From the NCBI GenBank assembly GCA_002753305.1, contig PEAC01000025.1:1-32530 (forward strand): a stretch of 32,530 nucleotides of DNA, written 5' to 3'. The position numbers were made by a program, and so were the translations under genes. The notes beneath the pieces are model-generated. The model was not told where the DNA came from. It worked only from the letters and a program-made list of their open reading frames with translations, and did no database searches. This stretch comes from Nitrospirae bacterium MYbin6 (GTDB lineage Bacteria; Nitrospirota; Thermodesulfovibrionia; Thermodesulfovibrionales; Magnetobacteriaceae). Below are positions 31,650-32,530 of this stretch, piece after piece; the stretch's first letter is position 1; each line of letters begins with the position of its first letter.

Positions 31650-31760
31650 TTAAGCATCTTTCAAGTCGGCTTTGACGTGTTCAAGAGCCTCCACATTATC
31701 GTAAAGCCATTGCTCAGAAGGTGGTATTGCGTTGTTTTCCGGTTCTTTTTCGTTCTGCAT
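31650..31760 (-). pseudogene. Short antitoxin-like gene, probably frameshifted
   Basis: A 36-residue frame starting MQNEKEPENNAIPPSEQWLY and ending in LEHVKADLKDA, with AGAGGG about ten bases before ATG 31760. The segment EQWLYDNVEALEHVKADLKDA resembles the end region of short antitoxins that precede RelE/ParE-like toxins. Removing one T after GATGCT would continue it as KEGRIGKFNLKVISLTNHW to a stop at 31577, so one extra base probably truncates it. It lies 17 bases after the DUF5618-like gene in the same direction. Confidence 0.5.
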
Positions 31761-31777
31761 TTAAGGGATCCCTCTAC

Positions 31778-32179
31778 TTACGTCGGCACAATCTTCTTTA
31801 TGAACGCCTCAGTGGCCTTAAAGGCGTCCTTGACCATATTCGTCTCAGTTATTAATCCCCTATAATAACCGGCTATATGCAGGCTTGCGTAAAGGCGCTC
31901 GAAATCCTTAAGCAGTTTACCGTTATGCACAGAAAAATGCTTCTGTAACGCCGTTCTATAACCGTCTACCGACTTCGGAAGCTCCTTTATCGTATAGCCC
32001 TTCTTGATCAACACCTCGTCTATGGCCTCTAAGATAGCTAAATATGCCGTGCTGAAAGCCTCGCGCACAGGCTTTATATCGGCATAGAAATCACCTTCTA
32101 TGGGTGCTCTGGTCAGTATCTCCCGTGCATTTGCCAGGTATCTTAGCGCCTCCCCGGGCTTGTAGGTCTTCTTCGGCAT
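31778..32179 (-). CDS. DUF5618 / HEPN-like helical protein
   Basis: A 133-residue all-helical protein: ALRYLANAREILTRAPIEGDFYADIKPVREAFSTAYLAILEAIDEVL, then YRTALQKHFSVHNGKLLKDFERLYASLHIAGYYRG. The opening YLANAREIL, the D-x-K-x-V-R-x-A-x-x-T-A-Y helix and the late LHIAGYYRG match my memory of the DUF5618 family, which has a HEPN-like shape. No RxxxxH ribonuclease motif is clear. AAGGAGT lies upstream of ATG 32179. It sits between an excisionase-like gene and a small antitoxin-like gene, so it could be one partner of a small accessory module. Function unknown. Confidence 0.65.
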   Translation of the reverse strand: MPKKTYKPGEALRYLANAREILTRAPIEGDFYADIKPVREAFSTAYLAILEAIDEVLIKKGYTIKELPKSVDGYRTALQKHFSVHNGKLLKDFERLYASLHIAGYYRGLITETNMVKDAFKATEAFIKKIVPT

Positions 32180-32193
32180 CTTCGGGTTACTCC

Positions 32194-32376
32194 TTACGAC
32201 AATGAAACAGGTTTTTTACTTTGCTCAATAAATCTATTCAAATCCTCAGGTCTAAATAGATTTTTACTACCAATTTTCACCGGAATTAGGATACCCTTCT
32301 TGATAAGGCGATAAACAGTTACTCGTGATATGTTCAAAACCTCCATTGTATCCTTCATCGACAACAACCTTTCCAT
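32194..32376 (-). CDS. Excisionase-type helix-turn-helix DNA-binding protein
   Basis: A 60-residue single HTH_17/MerR-like domain: MKDTMEVLNISRVTVYRLIKKGILIPVKIGSKNLFRPEDLNRFIEQ. This is the standard pattern of small excisionase-like proteins (recognition helix TVYRLIKKG, then the wing and R-x-E-D-L). It may control the DUF5618-like gene 14 bases downstream, or act in excision of an element linked to tRNA-Ser, but no integrase is in view. Start ATG 32376 lies four bases after a -10 box; no ribosome binding site. Confidence 0.85.
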   Translation of the reverse strand: MERLLSMKDTMEVLNISRVTVYRLIKKGILIPVKIGSKNLFRPEDLNRFIEQSKKPVSLS

Positions 32377-32380
32377 ACTT

Positions 32381-32401
32381 ACTATATTAACACTAAGTGT
32401 T
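32381..32401 (-). promoter_or_regulatory. -10 box and perfect palindrome upstream of the HTH gene
   Basis: TATAGT on the minus strand (32386-32381) is preceded by the perfect 13-base palindrome AACACT-A-AGTGTT at 32389-32401. The palindrome sits in the promoter spacer and is a likely operator for autoregulation by the HTH protein. Confidence 0.55.
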
Positions 32402-32431
32402 TCTTGATGTAAATATTCTCTTCTTTTTATA

Positions 32432-32460
32432 TTGACACCCCATTTAAAATATGATACAAT
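32432..32460 (+). promoter_or_regulatory. Strong promoter of the gene leaving the window
   Basis: TTGACA at 32432-32437 and TACAAT at 32455-32460 are 17 bases apart. The leader to ATG 32517 is about 50 bases and carries the GATAC repeats. Confidence 0.8.
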
Positions 32461-32485
32461 GATACCAATAGATACATGCAGATAC
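32453..32485 (+). repeat. Four GATAC repeats at about ten-base intervals
   Basis: GATAC occurs at 32453, 32461, 32471 and 32481, steps of 8, 10 and 10 bases. The first overlaps the -10 box and the rest lie just after the transcription start. The helical-turn spacing suggests cooperative binding of a repressor on one DNA face. Confidence 0.55.
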
Positions 32486-32516
32486 TATAGGAAACAAGAG
32501 ATAACGGGAGGCAACA

Positions 32517-32530
32517 ATGAAATCAAAGAC
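32517..32530 (+). CDS. 5' end of a gene cut by the window edge
   Basis: ATG 32517 is preceded by GGGAGG at 32506-32511 with five-base spacing and a strong promoter. Only M-K-S-K is visible, so no function can be given. It is divergent from the HTH gene, and the shared 140-base region carries two different operator-like elements. Confidence 0.7.

Overview
The window is a bacterial chromosome segment of moderate GC content. Its conserved genes (rplU-rpmA-obgE, trpA-accD-folC, iscR-tusA-iscS-iscU), c-type cytochrome, CHAT/TPR and Rpn-type proteins and many short overlapping operons are most like Nitrospirota, possibly the Thermodesulfovibrionia or magnetotactic lineages. That placement is an inference from gene content and protein style; no search was run.

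Layout. 1-620 is mostly non-coding, with a decayed secreted-protein fragment and a consensus promoter driving a small monoheme cytochrome c (641-895). 1006-4117 (minus) holds a putative lipoprotein phosphoesterase and the rplU-rpmA-obgE operon. 4215-6187 is accessory: a broken pentapeptide-repeat gene, a metallopeptidase-like gene with an altered zinc motif, and a hendecad coiled-coil membrane protein. 6180-12889 (minus) is an operon for a large PEP-synthase-like protein, a long GAPDH and a UMF1/Atg22-type transporter. A RelE/ParE toxin-antitoxin pair (13092-13555) follows. 13622-17125 (minus) pairs an aromatic amino acid ammonia-lyase-like enzyme with a CPA1 antiporter. 17220-20196 is trpA-accD-folC. 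20408-23478 is an NLR-like CHAT-NTPase-TPR gene with frame breaks at both ends and a decayed paralogue beside its promoter. 23822-26629 (plus) is a four-gene radical SAM / FabG / ACP / FabZ-like operon. Then come a UDP-sugar epimerase, an Rpn-type nuclease with a KLEG repeat tail, and the iscR-tusA-iscS-iscU operon. A tRNA-Ser(GCT) at 31360-31448 opens a second accessory zone (excisionase-like HTH, DUF5618-like protein, broken small gene, and a new promoter with periodic GATAC repeats at the right edge).

How the genes work together. The isc operon has a near-perfect IscR type-1 site over its promoter, so it is probably autoregulated by Fe-S status. Its IscS-like protein lacks the PLP-binding lysine (Gln in its place), as in the archaeal Archaeoglobus IscS type. 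The radical SAM operon looks like a small acyl-carrier-bound lipid or acyl modification pathway whose FabZ-like member has lost the catalytic histidine. Several genes without a Shine-Dalgarno sequence have a -10 box only 4 to 11 bases before the start codon, suggesting that leaderless mRNAs are common here.

Caution. Three or four places look like single extra bases that break a frame (both ends of the CHAT gene, the small gene at 31650, the fragment at 80-266). They could be real decay or sequence error, and reads would settle it.
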